Under the pieces are notes generated by a model. The model was not told where the DNA came from, ran no database searches, and saw nothing but the letters and a program-made list of their open reading frames with translations. Positions 1 through 8,118 of a DNA stretch of 64,000 nucleotides are shown here, piece after piece. The stretch lies in NCBI RefSeq assembly GCF_040450955.1, contig NZ_CP144373.1, forward strand, positions 1,406,486-1,470,485, written 5' to 3'. The stretch's first letter is position 1; each line of letters starts with the position of its first letter. Source of the stretch: Thermodesulfovibrio sp. 3907-1M (lineage in GTDB: Bacteria; Nitrospirota; Thermodesulfovibrionia; Thermodesulfovibrionales; Thermodesulfovibrionaceae). Made by a program: the position numbers and the translations under genes.

Positions 1-384
1 TAGATGATGTTCTTTGTCATTCAGAGGGCTTGTCCCGAGCCGAAGGCGAGGGATCTCCTTGTGACAGCGAAAAAAGCGGAGGAGATTCCTCGCTTCGCTC
101 GGAATGACAAAAAAGGGTAAACAAGGAATGACAAAGAAGGGTAAAAAAGGAATGACAAAGAAGGGTAAAAAAGGAGGAGATTCCTCGTTGCTAACGCTCC
201 TCGGAATCACAAAGTAAAGGGCAGGAATGACAAAGTAAAGGAACAGAATAACAAAGAAAAAGACCAGAATGACAAAGTAAAAGAGACTTGGAATGAAAAA
301 GTAAGGGTTGCTTTAACAAGAAAAAAAGCGTTGTAGAATGGTAGAAAAATTTGACATTGTAAAAGGAATACATTAGAAAAAGTC
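1..384. repeat. Gene-free repeat region: inverted repeat plus 21/24-bp tandem repeats
   Basis: This stretch holds no convincing gene. Around 16-61 lies a sequence beginning TGTCATTC that is partly complementary to 80-109, ending GGAATGACA, so the two can fold into an imperfect hairpin. From 101, units beginning GGAATGACAAA repeat with a 24-bp period at 101, 125 and 149. A second hairpin-like insert follows at about 173-210, and decaying units with 21- or 24-bp spacing start at 203, 224, 245, 266 and 290. Dispersed GGAATGACA-type palindromes are common in many bacterial genomes; their function is unknown. The only open frame here, on the minus strand, simply translates the repeats. Confidence 0.75.
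351..379 (+). promoter_or_regulatory. Candidate promoter of the transglutaminase-Mla operon
   Basis: A perfect TTGACA at 351-356 is followed, after 17 bases, by TAGAAA at 374-379, a 4/6 match to the -10 consensus. Transcription would begin at about 386, on top of the ATG at 385. No Shine-Dalgarno sequence precedes that ATG, so the mRNA may be leaderless or the true promoter may lie further upstream. Confidence 0.4.
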
Positions 385-2013
385 ATGAGAAAAATTTTGA
401 TAGTTTATAAAATTCTGATACTATTTTTTATAGTTTTCCTCTGCCCTTCTGCATTCTCAAAAACTCTTATTCTTGAAGGAAGTCTTCAAAGCAGGATAAA
501 GGTAACCCAGCAGATGCGATTTGATGTACCAGAGCCTCTTGAAACACTGAGTTTCAAATTTGCTCTTCCAAAGAATTTCTTAAATAAATTCATGTCCCAG
601 AAAATCCAGAATCTTGATATAAAAATTGAGCCAGAGCCAGAAAAATTTGAAACAGTAACTGACAGGTATGAAAATCACTGGGGCATTGCAAGCTGGAAAA
701 ATCTCACAAAATCAGTGAAAGTAATAGTTACCTTTGAAGCTTTTGTTGGCTCAGAGCTTAAAGCAGAAAACTCATTAGCAGAGTTTCCTCTAAAAAGCAT
801 TCCTGAATCTGAAAGACTTTTTCTCAAATCAACAGAGCTCGTGCAGTCTGAACATCCTGAAATCATAAAGCTTACACAGGAGCTTACAAAAGATGCTCAA
901 ACAGAATATGAAGCAGTTACAAGGATTCTCAACTGGGTTGTTGACCACATAAAATACACCTACAATCCACCTCAGTTTGATGCCCTATGGACACTTAAAA
1001 CAGGTAAGGGAAACTGTCAGAACTTTGCCCACATTGCAATAGCACTTCTTAGAGCATCTGGAATTCCATCAAGAGTTGTGGGAGGACTCACTTTGAAGGA
1101 ACAGTGGAAGATTCCAATGGGAAAAAGCTTTCTTGTTCAGAGCATGGGACAGGGAGGACATGCATGGATAGAGATTTATTTCCCTGATCTTGGATGGCTG
1201 AGCTATGACCCCCAACAGTCAAAACAGTTTACATCAACAAGGCACATAAAGCAAACTCACGCTCTTGAATCAGACGAGGTGAATGATACATGGAAAGCTT
1301 ATCCTTACCTGCCTGCATATACTGAAACAATCAATGCACAGTTTCTCTTTGACAGAATTAATATATCACCAAAAGCTTCAGAGAATTATCCAAAAGCCTA
1401 TCTTTTAAGCAACAAAATGATAGTTAAAAGAGAGATAGTGGAAAAGCCACCTCCTCCGCCGCCACCTCCACTATTACCAAAAGAAAAGGTATTTGAATTC
1501 GGAAATATGGATTTCCCTAATCTCGTTGAGCTATATCAGATTTCTGGAGACAGAGCAATGAAAATACTTGATAGGGAAACAGCAGAGTATGTTACTTCAA
1601 AATACATCTATGCTCAGGCATTCAGAGTTGACGAACTTGTAGAGATTGAAAAAATATCCCTTGCAATGAGAAAATTCGGTGGTGATGGGACTATTTATAT
1701 TGATCTCGTATATGATGAAAACAGTAAGCCAGGGCTTAAAGGATTCAGGTCAAATCCTGTATTTCTTGAAAACATTCAAAAAAGACCGGGCTATTACTGG
1801 ATTGATTTTACATTCCCAGATAAGGTAATTATAGAAAAGGGAAGATACTGGATAGTGCTTAGGCATTCTGGAGATGTTATAATAAACTGGTTTTTCATAC
1901 CGGGGAATCCCTATGGAGATGCTGATGATACCCGTTCAACTCTTAAAGGATACAGCTGGGAAGATATTTTAAACTATGACTTTGTATTTAAAGTAAGGGC
2001 AAAAAGACAGTAA
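385..2013 (+). CDS. Exported transglutaminase-like (papain-fold) protein
   Basis: The 542-residue protein has a signal peptide at about 1-26 (hydrophobic core, then SAFSKT). A transglutaminase-core domain lies at about 165-310. The catalytic triad is visible as Cys in GKGNCQNFA (about residue 212), His in GGHAWIEIY and Asp in LSYDPQQ. A Pro-only run follows near 355-362, then a beta-rich C-terminal domain of about 150 residues that I do not recognise. The fold is shared by cysteine proteases, amidases and true transglutaminases, so the reaction is not settled; an envelope role is implied by the signal and neighbours. Its stop overlaps the start of the MlaE-like permease (TAATG). There is no visible ribosome binding site. 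Confidence 0.8.
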   Translation: MRKILIVYKILILFFIVFLCPSAFSKTLILEGSLQSRIKVTQQMRFDVPEPLETLSFKFALPKNFLNKFMSQKIQNLDIKIEPEPEKFETVTDRYENHWGIASWKNLTKSVKVIVTFEAFVGSELKAENSLAEFPLKSIPESERLFLKSTELVQSEHPEIIKLTQELTKDAQTEYEAVTRILNWVVDHIKYTYNPPQFDALWTLKTGKGNCQNFAHIAIALLRASGIPSRVVGGLTLKEQWKIPMGKSFLVQSMGQGGHAWIEIYFPDLGWLSYDPQQSKQFTSTRHIKQTHALESDEVNDTWKAYPYLPAYTETINAQFLFDRINISPKASENYPKAYLLSNKMIVKREIVEKPPPPPPPPLLPKEKVFEFGNMDFPNLVELYQISGDRAMKILDRETAEYVTSKYIYAQAFRVDELVEIEKISLAMRKFGGDGTIYIDLVYDENSKPGLKGFRSNPVFLENIQKRPGYYWIDFTFPDKVIIEKGRYWIVLRHSGDVIINWFFIPGNPYGDADDTRSTLKGYSWEDILNYDFVFKVRAKRQ

Positions 2014-2684
2014 TGTCACCTGTTAAAGAAGTTCTTTTAAGACAGATATACTTTACAGGAATTCAGGCAGTTGTTGCAGTAACAATTTCAGGATTGCTGA
2101 TAGGCTTTGTTATAGTTCTTCAGACAGCTTCAATAGCTGGAGCAGGCTCAAGCAATATGATTGGTAAAATACTTTTATGGCTCGTTTTAAAAGAAATTGC
2201 TCCATTTTTTACAGGACTCATAATTCTCACAAGAAGTGGCTCTGCTATTGCAACAGAGCTTGCAACAATGAAACTTGGCAGAGAAATTGAGTATCTTGAA
2301 GCAATGGGAATAAAACCTGAAGTTTATTTAATAAAACCCCGGCTTTACGGAATTATGTGTTCTGCTATTGTTCTTTCTGTATATTTTCAGCTTACAGCCA
2401 TTTTTGGAGGCATTTTTCTTGCAACCCTTATAAGTGGGATTTCTTTTTCAGATTACGGAGATGCTATTGTATCACAGTTTTCCTTTAAAGAAGTTGTCAT
2501 ATCTTTTATAAAGTCTTTTGTTTTTGGATTTGCTATTTCTCTAATCTGTATTTGGCAGGGACTCTCTGTCGTAAAAAGTCCAACTGAAGTGCCCCAGATA
2601 GCAACAAAAGCTGTTACTGGAAGTCTTTTTTCATTGTTTCTGATTGATGTTATAATGGACTTTATTGCGAAAATTATTGAATGA
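2013..2684 (+). CDS. MlaE-family ABC transporter permease
   Basis: This 223-residue membrane protein has about five hydrophobic segments. It carries the MlaE family signature around residues 75-105, in which SGSAIATEL and then YLEAMGI are recognisable. The N terminus is short: the protein starts close to the conserved RQIYFTG element, whereas E. coli MlaE has about 45 extra residues there. MlaE-type permeases form the inner-membrane core of MCE lipid transporters that move phospholipid between the membranes. The gene overlaps both neighbours, which encode the other transporter parts, so the proteins are probably translated together. Confidence 0.88.
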   Translation: MSPVKEVLLRQIYFTGIQAVVAVTISGLLIGFVIVLQTASIAGAGSSNMIGKILLWLVLKEIAPFFTGLIILTRSGSAIATELATMKLGREIEYLEAMGIKPEVYLIKPRLYGIMCSAIVLSVYFQLTAIFGGIFLATLISGISFSDYGDAIVSQFSFKEVVISFIKSFVFGFAISLICIWQGLSVVKSPTEVPQIATKAVTGSLFSLFLIDVIMDFIAKIIE

Positions 2685-3310
2685 TAAAAGCCTTTGATTT
2701 AACTGGTGAATTTATTAAAAGAGAAATGAACTTTGAGATTAAAAAAGGTTCAAAAACTGTTTTTATTTTTGAAAAGGAAGAGCAGGGAAGTGAGTTTTTA
2801 AAACTCATTACAGGTATTAAAAATCCTGAAAAAGGAGAGATTATCTTCATGGGAAAAAACCTGAAAGAAACAACAAGAGATGACCTTTTTGAATTAAGAA
2901 GAAAAACAGGCATTGTTTTCAAAACAGGAGGACTTATAAGCAATTTAAAGGCATGGGAAAATTTAATACTTCCTGCTGTTTATCATAAAGTGGATGATGA
3001 GGAAAAAATTATTAAAAGAGGGATGGAATTACTTAAAAAACTTGAATTTAAAAAAGAACCAATGAGTGCTATAGCAGAGCTTACAAATTTTGAAAAAAGG
3101 ATCATTGCAATTGCAAGGGCAGTTTTAATGAATCCTGAGATTTTTATCTTTGAATATCCCTTTGATGGAGCTGAAGAATCAGAAAAAAAGTGGCTCATTG
3201 AGAAAATACAAGCGCTCACAGACAGTAGCACAATGCTTTACATTCTTGGTTCAGAAAGAGAAAGTTTATTAATTGAAAAGGCAGATGTAATTAAATATGC
3301 AGAAAATTAA
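2681..3310 (+). CDS. MlaF-like ABC ATPase homologue with all nucleotide-binding motifs lost
   Basis: The 209 residues align along the length of an MlaF-type ATPase: for example KGEIIFMGKNL matches the region after the P-loop, and IAIARAVLMNPE matches the helix before Walker B. Every catalytic motif is altered. The Walker A position reads FEKEEQGSEF with no GKT/S. The Q-loop Gln is Lys (IVFKTGG). The LSGG signature reads LTNF. Walker B reads IFIFEYPF, so the Asp-Glu pair is Glu-Tyr. The H-loop His is absent (YILGSERE). The reading frame is intact and overlaps mlaE- and mlaD-like genes, so it is maintained as a protein but cannot be a normal ATPase. A structural role, or pairing with an ATPase encoded elsewhere, is inference. 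Confidence 0.8.
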   Translation: MIKAFDLTGEFIKREMNFEIKKGSKTVFIFEKEEQGSEFLKLITGIKNPEKGEIIFMGKNLKETTRDDLFELRRKTGIVFKTGGLISNLKAWENLILPAVYHKVDDEEKIIKRGMELLKKLEFKKEPMSAIAELTNFEKRIIAIARAVLMNPEIFIFEYPFDGAEESEKKWLIEKIQALTDSSTMLYILGSERESLLIEKADVIKYAEN

Positions 3311-4187
3311 ACAGACAGATCCGAGATTTATTTTTCTCAAAGGTAAAGTTTTTTTATTTATTGCAATAGCTCTCATAGGAGTGAGCATCCTTCTTTTTTT
3401 CATTGCAAAACACAGAGGAGTATTTATAAAAACAGAAAACTTCTACTTCATTACAACAAAAGCAACAGGACTTTACAGTGGTATGCCTGTTAAACTATCA
3501 GGATTCAAAATTGGAAGAGTTAAAGATATGCAACTTCAGGATAATGGCTTTGTAAAAGTAATCCTTTCCATAGAAGAAAATCAAGCTAAATGGTTTAAGG
3601 AAGGCACAGTAGCAATTTTTGCCAAGGAGGGATTTATTGGCGAGTCTTACATTGCAATTTTACCTGGAGATGGAAAGCCTCTTAAGCCAGGGCAGTCAAT
3701 AAAGTTTTTCAAGCAGACAGGGATTGAGGAGATTGCAGGAGAGCTCAAGGGCGAGATTTCCGATATTCTTCAGGGTATAAGGGAAACGATAAACTACATA
3801 AATGAACCCCAGGGTAATATTAAAAAAAGCATTGAAAACATTGAAAAAATATCCAGAAATTTAATAGAGACCACAGAGCAAATTAACAGATTACTTAAGG
3901 AACTGAACAGAAAAACTCCTGAGATAGCAGAAAAATCAGATAAAGCACTGCAGGAGCTTACAGAGCTTATAAAATCTCTGCAAAGGCTTTCTCAAGAGCT
4001 TAATGAAACAGCAAAAGTGATTAAGGGAGCAACAAAGGAGGATTTACCCATAATGGTTGAAAGAGCCAAAAAGAACATGCAAGATCTTGATGAGATACTG
4101 CAGAGCATAAAGGGACTTTGGCCCATAAGAGAGGGAATTAAACCACAGAAAATAAAGCCTGTAGAGGCAGATACCTATGAAAAATAA
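3297..4187 (+). CDS. MlaD-like MCE-domain protein
   Basis: The 296-residue protein has one N-terminal transmembrane helix (about 17-37) and then an MCE domain at about 45-125, including GLYSGMPVKLSGFKIGRV. A long alpha-helical tail rich in Lys, Glu and Ile follows from 140 to about 275, probably coiled coil. MCE proteins form periplasmic hexameric rings or tubes that carry lipids and are anchored to MlaE-type permeases. The gene overlaps the MlaF-like gene by 14 bases and the lipoprotein gene by 11. The long helical tail is like that of Mce/PqiB/YebT-type or Pst-type tunnels more than the short E. coli MlaD. Confidence 0.88.
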   Translation: MQKIKQTDPRFIFLKGKVFLFIAIALIGVSILLFFIAKHRGVFIKTENFYFITTKATGLYSGMPVKLSGFKIGRVKDMQLQDNGFVKVILSIEENQAKWFKEGTVAIFAKEGFIGESYIAILPGDGKPLKPGQSIKFFKQTGIEEIAGELKGEISDILQGIRETINYINEPQGNIKKSIENIEKISRNLIETTEQINRLLKELNRKTPEIAEKSDKALQELTELIKSLQRLSQELNETAKVIKGATKEDLPIMVERAKKNMQDLDEILQSIKGLWPIREGIKPQKIKPVEADTYEK

Positions 4188-4980
4188 ATTGAAAATTTCA
4201 GGAATAACTCTTTTATTCCTTTTCATAATTCAGGCATGCTATAAAGCTCCATTGGAGCAACCTTACAGAATAAAAGAACTGAATAGTTTAATTTTGCAGG
4301 CAAATAAAGCCTTTGAAAGAGGACAAAATGAAAGAGCAAAAAATCTTTACACAGAGGCTTTAAAAAAATCCCGTTTAATTCAGGATGACAATGCCACTGT
4401 TATAATTTTGATAAGTCTATCAAGGCTTTATACATCAGAAAAACAGATAAAGGAGGCTAAAAATTTTATTGATACAGCAGTAGAGCTTTCTAAAAGAGCA
4501 TCTCTGCCAGAGGAAACAATTGAAGAGCTTGATTTTGAAAGGGCAAGAATAGGCTTTATTGTCAATGAGGATGTGGAAGAGTTTTTAAGAAAACTCACTC
4601 TTTCAGAGATCACCAGCATAAAGATAAAATCATTAAACCTTCTTGCAAGAGTCAGAATAAAACAAAATAAAAATGATGAGGCTGAAAAGTTACTCAATGA
4701 AGCTCTTGATATTAACCAGAAAATGAGCAGAGTTGAAGAGGCTAATTCATTAAGACTTCTTGGTATTGTTTACTTAGATAGGGATAAAAAAAGAGCAGAA
4801 GACTATTTTCTTAGAGCACTGGAGATTGACAAAGAACTGGCAATTCCGAAAAAAATAGCCCTTGATATGCAAACTCTTGCCATATTTTATGAAAAAATTG
4901 GTGACCAGGAGAAAGCAAAAGAATACCTTATGAGAGCCCATGAAATCTGGAATGGACTCGGCAAGGATGACATTGAATAA
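4177..4980 (+). CDS. TPR-repeat lipoprotein
   Basis: The 267-residue protein has a lipoprotein signal with lipobox IIQAC, giving a lipid-anchored Cys at about residue 21. The rest is helical and contains tetratricopeptide-like repeats, for example ANKAFERGQNERAKNLY near 45 and GDQEKAKEYLMRA near the end. TPRs bind partner proteins. Its place between mlaD-like and FecR genes suggests an outer-membrane or periplasmic scaffold of the same system; that role is inference. The E. coli Mla system has a lipoprotein (MlaA) and a soluble carrier (MlaC); this protein resembles neither. Confidence 0.75.
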   Translation: MKNKLKISGITLLFLFIIQACYKAPLEQPYRIKELNSLILQANKAFERGQNERAKNLYTEALKKSRLIQDDNATVIILISLSRLYTSEKQIKEAKNFIDTAVELSKRASLPEETIEELDFERARIGFIVNEDVEEFLRKLTLSEITSIKIKSLNLLARVRIKQNKNDEAEKLLNEALDINQKMSRVEEANSLRLLGIVYLDRDKKRAEDYFLRALEIDKELAIPKKIALDMQTLAIFYEKIGDQEKAKEYLMRAHEIWNGLGKDDIE

Positions 4981-4996
4981 AAAGCAGGAGGTAATT

Positions 4997-6040
4997 ATGA
5001 AGGCAGTAATTTTTGTTATTTTATCCATATTTTATTTATCAGCAGTTGCCTATGGAGCAGTTGGAGAGATTGAGAAAATTGAAGGCAATGTTTTTTACAG
5101 AGAGCACTCAGGTATTCCCTATAAAAAAGCAACAGCAGGGTTATTATTAAACTCTGGCTACTGGATAAAAACAGAGTCAAAAAGCTGGACAAACATAAAA
5201 CTCATCGATGGAAGCAGATTTATCCTCTCTGATAACACAGAACTTGAGATTTCAGATTATCTGTTTGACAGAGGCAGAAAGAGCGGAGTTTTTTATGTAA
5301 CTCAGGGTAAAATAAGAGCAACCGTTTTAAAACTTACAGGACAGACAACGAACTTCAGGGTAAAAACACCTACAGCAGTGGCAGGAATAAAAGGGACAGA
5401 ATTTATGATGCTTGCAAAAGGACAGGCTAATGTATTTTTTGGTAACGAAAATACGGTCTACGTCTCAGGATATAATACAGTGGAAAAAACTCTTACCGCT
5501 GATACAATGGTTCAGAATACAAGAGGTCTTACACCCACAGAACCTGTAAAAGTGGAAGAAGGAACACTTCTTTATGATGCAAAGATAGGACTTTCACAGA
5601 TTACAGGAGCAGCTCCACCGAAGGAGTGGGAGATTTCAGGTGAGTTGCCACATATAATAGCAAGGTGGAATATAAATTATGGGCATTATCTCGCCGATGC
5701 TGGTAGATATGAAGAAGCACTTTATGTGTTTCAGATAGCTCTTGACCTGAGTGATAATTCAGAAATAAGGGCAGATGCAAGACTTGAAAGAGGTGCTGTA
5801 TACTCAAGATTTTTAAGAAATCCTGAGGCTGCGCTTTCTGAATATCTTCTTATTCTTGAGGAGTATCCAGAGACTCCTCAAAAAGAAACAGCTCTTTATC
5901 TTACAGCAATGACTCTTTATGAACTGAAGTTTAAAAAACAGGCAAAGCAAAGACTTACTCAGTATAAAAAGGAGTATCCTGATGGAAAATATTTGACAAA
6001 TATAGAGACAATTCTGAAACTTCTGGACGATGAAAAGTAA
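4997..6040 (+). CDS. Secreted FecR-domain protein with C-terminal TPRs
   Basis: The start at 4997 is chosen because AGGAGG sits at the right distance upstream and a signal peptide (MKAVIFVILSIFYLSAVAYG) follows directly; an in-frame ATG at 4940 would destroy the signal. The 347-residue product has a FecR domain at about 30-160 with the motif TPTAVAGIKGTEF, then TPR-like helices from about 215 to the end. FecR domains occur in sigma-regulator proteins and in many secreted proteins of unknown role. The gene overlaps the CHASE2 cyclase by 11 bases. FecR-CHASE2 cyclase pairs are a common arrangement, suggesting the FecR protein works with the periplasmic sensor domain. Confidence 0.82.
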   Translation: MKAVIFVILSIFYLSAVAYGAVGEIEKIEGNVFYREHSGIPYKKATAGLLLNSGYWIKTESKSWTNIKLIDGSRFILSDNTELEISDYLFDRGRKSGVFYVTQGKIRATVLKLTGQTTNFRVKTPTAVAGIKGTEFMMLAKGQANVFFGNENTVYVSGYNTVEKTLTADTMVQNTRGLTPTEPVKVEEGTLLYDAKIGLSQITGAAPPKEWEISGELPHIIARWNINYGHYLADAGRYEEALYVFQIALDLSDNSEIRADARLERGAVYSRFLRNPEAALSEYLLILEEYPETPQKETALYLTAMTLYELKFKKQAKQRLTQYKKEYPDGKYLTNIETILKLLDDEK

Positions 6041-8105
6041 ACTTCTGATTTTTCTGTGCATTGGCTTTGTTTCAGCTTTCATTGTTTCTTTTTTATACAT
6101 TTTAAAGATTGATTTTTTAACATCCTTTGACTTGAAACTTAAAGATGTAAGATTCCGTCTTAGGGGAAATCTTGAGCCTGACAGAAGGGTTTTAATTGTT
6201 GCTATAGATTCAAAAAGTATTGACAGACTTGGCAGATGGCCATGGGACAGAAAAATAATCGCAAAATTGATAGAAAATCTTAAAAAAGCAAAAGTCATTG
6301 CACTTGATATTGTTTTTTCAGAAGTCTCCAATCCTCAGGCTGACAGAATTCTCTCTGAAACAGTAAATAAAAATGCAGTTGTGGGATATTATTTCAGAGA
6401 TGACGAAACATACATCAATCCCCGATCTTATGAAAATCTTAGAGAATCAAGAATAAAAATAATCAAGACAGAACAAGAAGTAAAAACCCTGCCAGTGCGA
6501 GAATTTGCCTATGCAGAGCTTAATATCCCCTCAATAAAAACCCAGGCAGGTTTTTTTAATATTTTTCCCGATAATGATGGAGTTTACAGAAAAATTGCGC
6601 TCCTTGCTCTATACAATGGAGAGCTTTATCCCCATCTTGCACTTAAAGCAGTTGCACAATTTAAAGAAGTTCCAGTCATTGTTGAAATAGCCCAGTATGG
6701 AATAAAAAGCATAAAAATTGGATATGAAACAGCGCCTGTTGATGAATCTGGCAGTCTTACTCTTAACTATTACGGAAAAGCTGGCACATTTAAAACAGTT
6801 TCAGCAGTTGATGTTATTGATGGAAATGTGCAGATTCCTGAGGACTCAATAATTTTTATTGGTGCTACAGAAATAGGAATTGCTGACATCCGTAGTACGC
6901 CAGTGGATCCTGTTATGCCGGGAGTTGAAATATCTGCAACCGCTGTTTCAAATATCCTGAAAAATCAGTATTTAATTTACAATGCATGGGTTACACTGGT
7001 TGATATTTTATTTATAACAGTGCCTGCAATTTTGCTGAGCTTTATTTTCATCAAAGTATCAAGAACTTTCCTTTCACTCACCATATTTATGGCTTTTTCG
7101 TTTTTAACATATTTTGTCAATCTTTTTATATTCAAAAACTACTTTTTGGATCTCTCTTTGATTTACCCTTTTGTTGCTCTTTCTTTGTGTTATGTGCTTT
7201 CAGAGGCATACAGAAACTTAATAATTGAGAAAAAAAGCAGATTTCTTAAAAAAGCCTTCTCAAGCTATGTCTCACCTGAAGTTGTTAACATAATAATGAA
7301 AAATCCTGATGCATTAAAGCTTGGTGGAGAAAAAAGAACAATAACTGTGCTTTTTTCAGATGTAAGAGGTTTTACTACAGTATCAGAGCAGCTTAAGCCT
7401 GAAAAACTCGTATTGCTTCTTAATAGTTATCTTGATCCAATGACGAAGATTGTTCTTAAACACAGAGGAATGCTTGATAAATACATAGGTGATGCCATAA
7501 TGGCATTATATAACGCACCCGTGGAGTTTTCGGAACATGCTAAAGAAGCAGTCTTAACTGCTATTGAGATGACAAAAGAGCTTAAAAATTTAAATGAAAA
7601 GTTTATTCAATATGGATTTCCCGAAATAGATATTGGAATAGGAATAAATACAGGAGAGGCAGTAATAGGAAATATGGGTACAGATATGAGATTTGACTAC
7701 ACTGCCATTGGAGATACCGTAAATTTAGCATCAAGGCTTGAAGGATTAAATAAATTTTATGGAACAAGAATAATAATAAGTGAAAGCACCTTCAATGCTT
7801 TAAAACAGAAGAAAGAGTTTATTATAAGAGAACTTGATCTCATAAGAGTTAAAGGTAAAAAAGAGCCTGTAAAGATATATGAAGTTATAGAAAACCTTGC
7901 TTTTGAGCCTGCAATAAAAGATTTTGAAAAAGCTCTAAATCTTTACAGAAATTTCAGATTTAAGGAAGCGATCGAAATATTTAGCTATATTAAAGAAAAA
8001 TTTAATGATAAAGCTTCATCTGTTTATGAAGAAAGATGCAAAGCCTATCTTCAGAATCCTCCTGCATCAGACTGGGATAAAGTTTACACTGCCAGAGAAA
8101 AGTAA
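6030..8105 (+). CDS. CHASE2-domain class III adenylate cyclase
   Basis: The 691-residue protein has an N-terminal helix (8-28), a periplasmic CHASE2 sensor domain (about 30-305, with DVRFRLRG and RWPWDR), three hydrophobic helices (about 315-395) and a class III cyclase domain (about 425-615). Metal-binding Asps are in LFSDVRGFT (about 442) and YIGDAIM (about 487). The Lys in LDKYIGD, with FDYTAIGDTVNLASRLE, fits ATP as substrate. A short TPR-like tail follows. The family makes cAMP in response to an unknown periplasmic signal. It ends the envelope part of the operon, 13 bases before uvrC. Two proteins with cyclic-nucleotide-binding folds are at the far end of the window, but they look unable to bind cAMP in the usual way. 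Confidence 0.9.
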   Translation: MKSKLLIFLCIGFVSAFIVSFLYILKIDFLTSFDLKLKDVRFRLRGNLEPDRRVLIVAIDSKSIDRLGRWPWDRKIIAKLIENLKKAKVIALDIVFSEVSNPQADRILSETVNKNAVVGYYFRDDETYINPRSYENLRESRIKIIKTEQEVKTLPVREFAYAELNIPSIKTQAGFFNIFPDNDGVYRKIALLALYNGELYPHLALKAVAQFKEVPVIVEIAQYGIKSIKIGYETAPVDESGSLTLNYYGKAGTFKTVSAVDVIDGNVQIPEDSIIFIGATEIGIADIRSTPVDPVMPGVEISATAVSNILKNQYLIYNAWVTLVDILFITVPAILLSFIFIKVSRTFLSLTIFMAFSFLTYFVNLFIFKNYFLDLSLIYPFVALSLCYVLSEAYRNLIIEKKSRFLKKAFSSYVSPEVVNIIMKNPDALKLGGEKRTITVLFSDVRGFTTVSEQLKPEKLVLLLNSYLDPMTKIVLKHRGMLDKYIGDAIMALYNAPVEFSEHAKEAVLTAIEMTKELKNLNEKFIQYGFPEIDIGIGINTGEAVIGNMGTDMRFDYTAIGDTVNLASRLEGLNKFYGTRIIISESTFNALKQKKEFIIRELDLIRVKGKKEPVKIYEVIENLAFEPAIKDFEKALNLYRNFRFKEAIEIFSYIKEKFNDKASSVYEERCKAYLQNPPASDWDKVYTAREK

Positions 8106-8118
8106 TACAATAAATTAT

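Noticed and set aside
101-300. CRISPR-like array
   Set aside because: The repeat units are directly abutting, short and diverging, without unique spacers of constant length and without cas genes.
191-373. Minus-strand 60-codon frame
   Set aside because: It is a translation of the 21/24-bp repeats (repeated Leu-Cys-His-Ser); there is no ribosome site.
4940-4996. Longer start for the FecR protein
   Set aside because: It would put charged residues ahead of a good signal peptide and ignore the AGGAGG just before 4997.
8005-8118. Longer start for uvrC inside the cyclase gene
   Set aside because: The extra residues have no UvrC similarity; the family N terminus begins at 8119.
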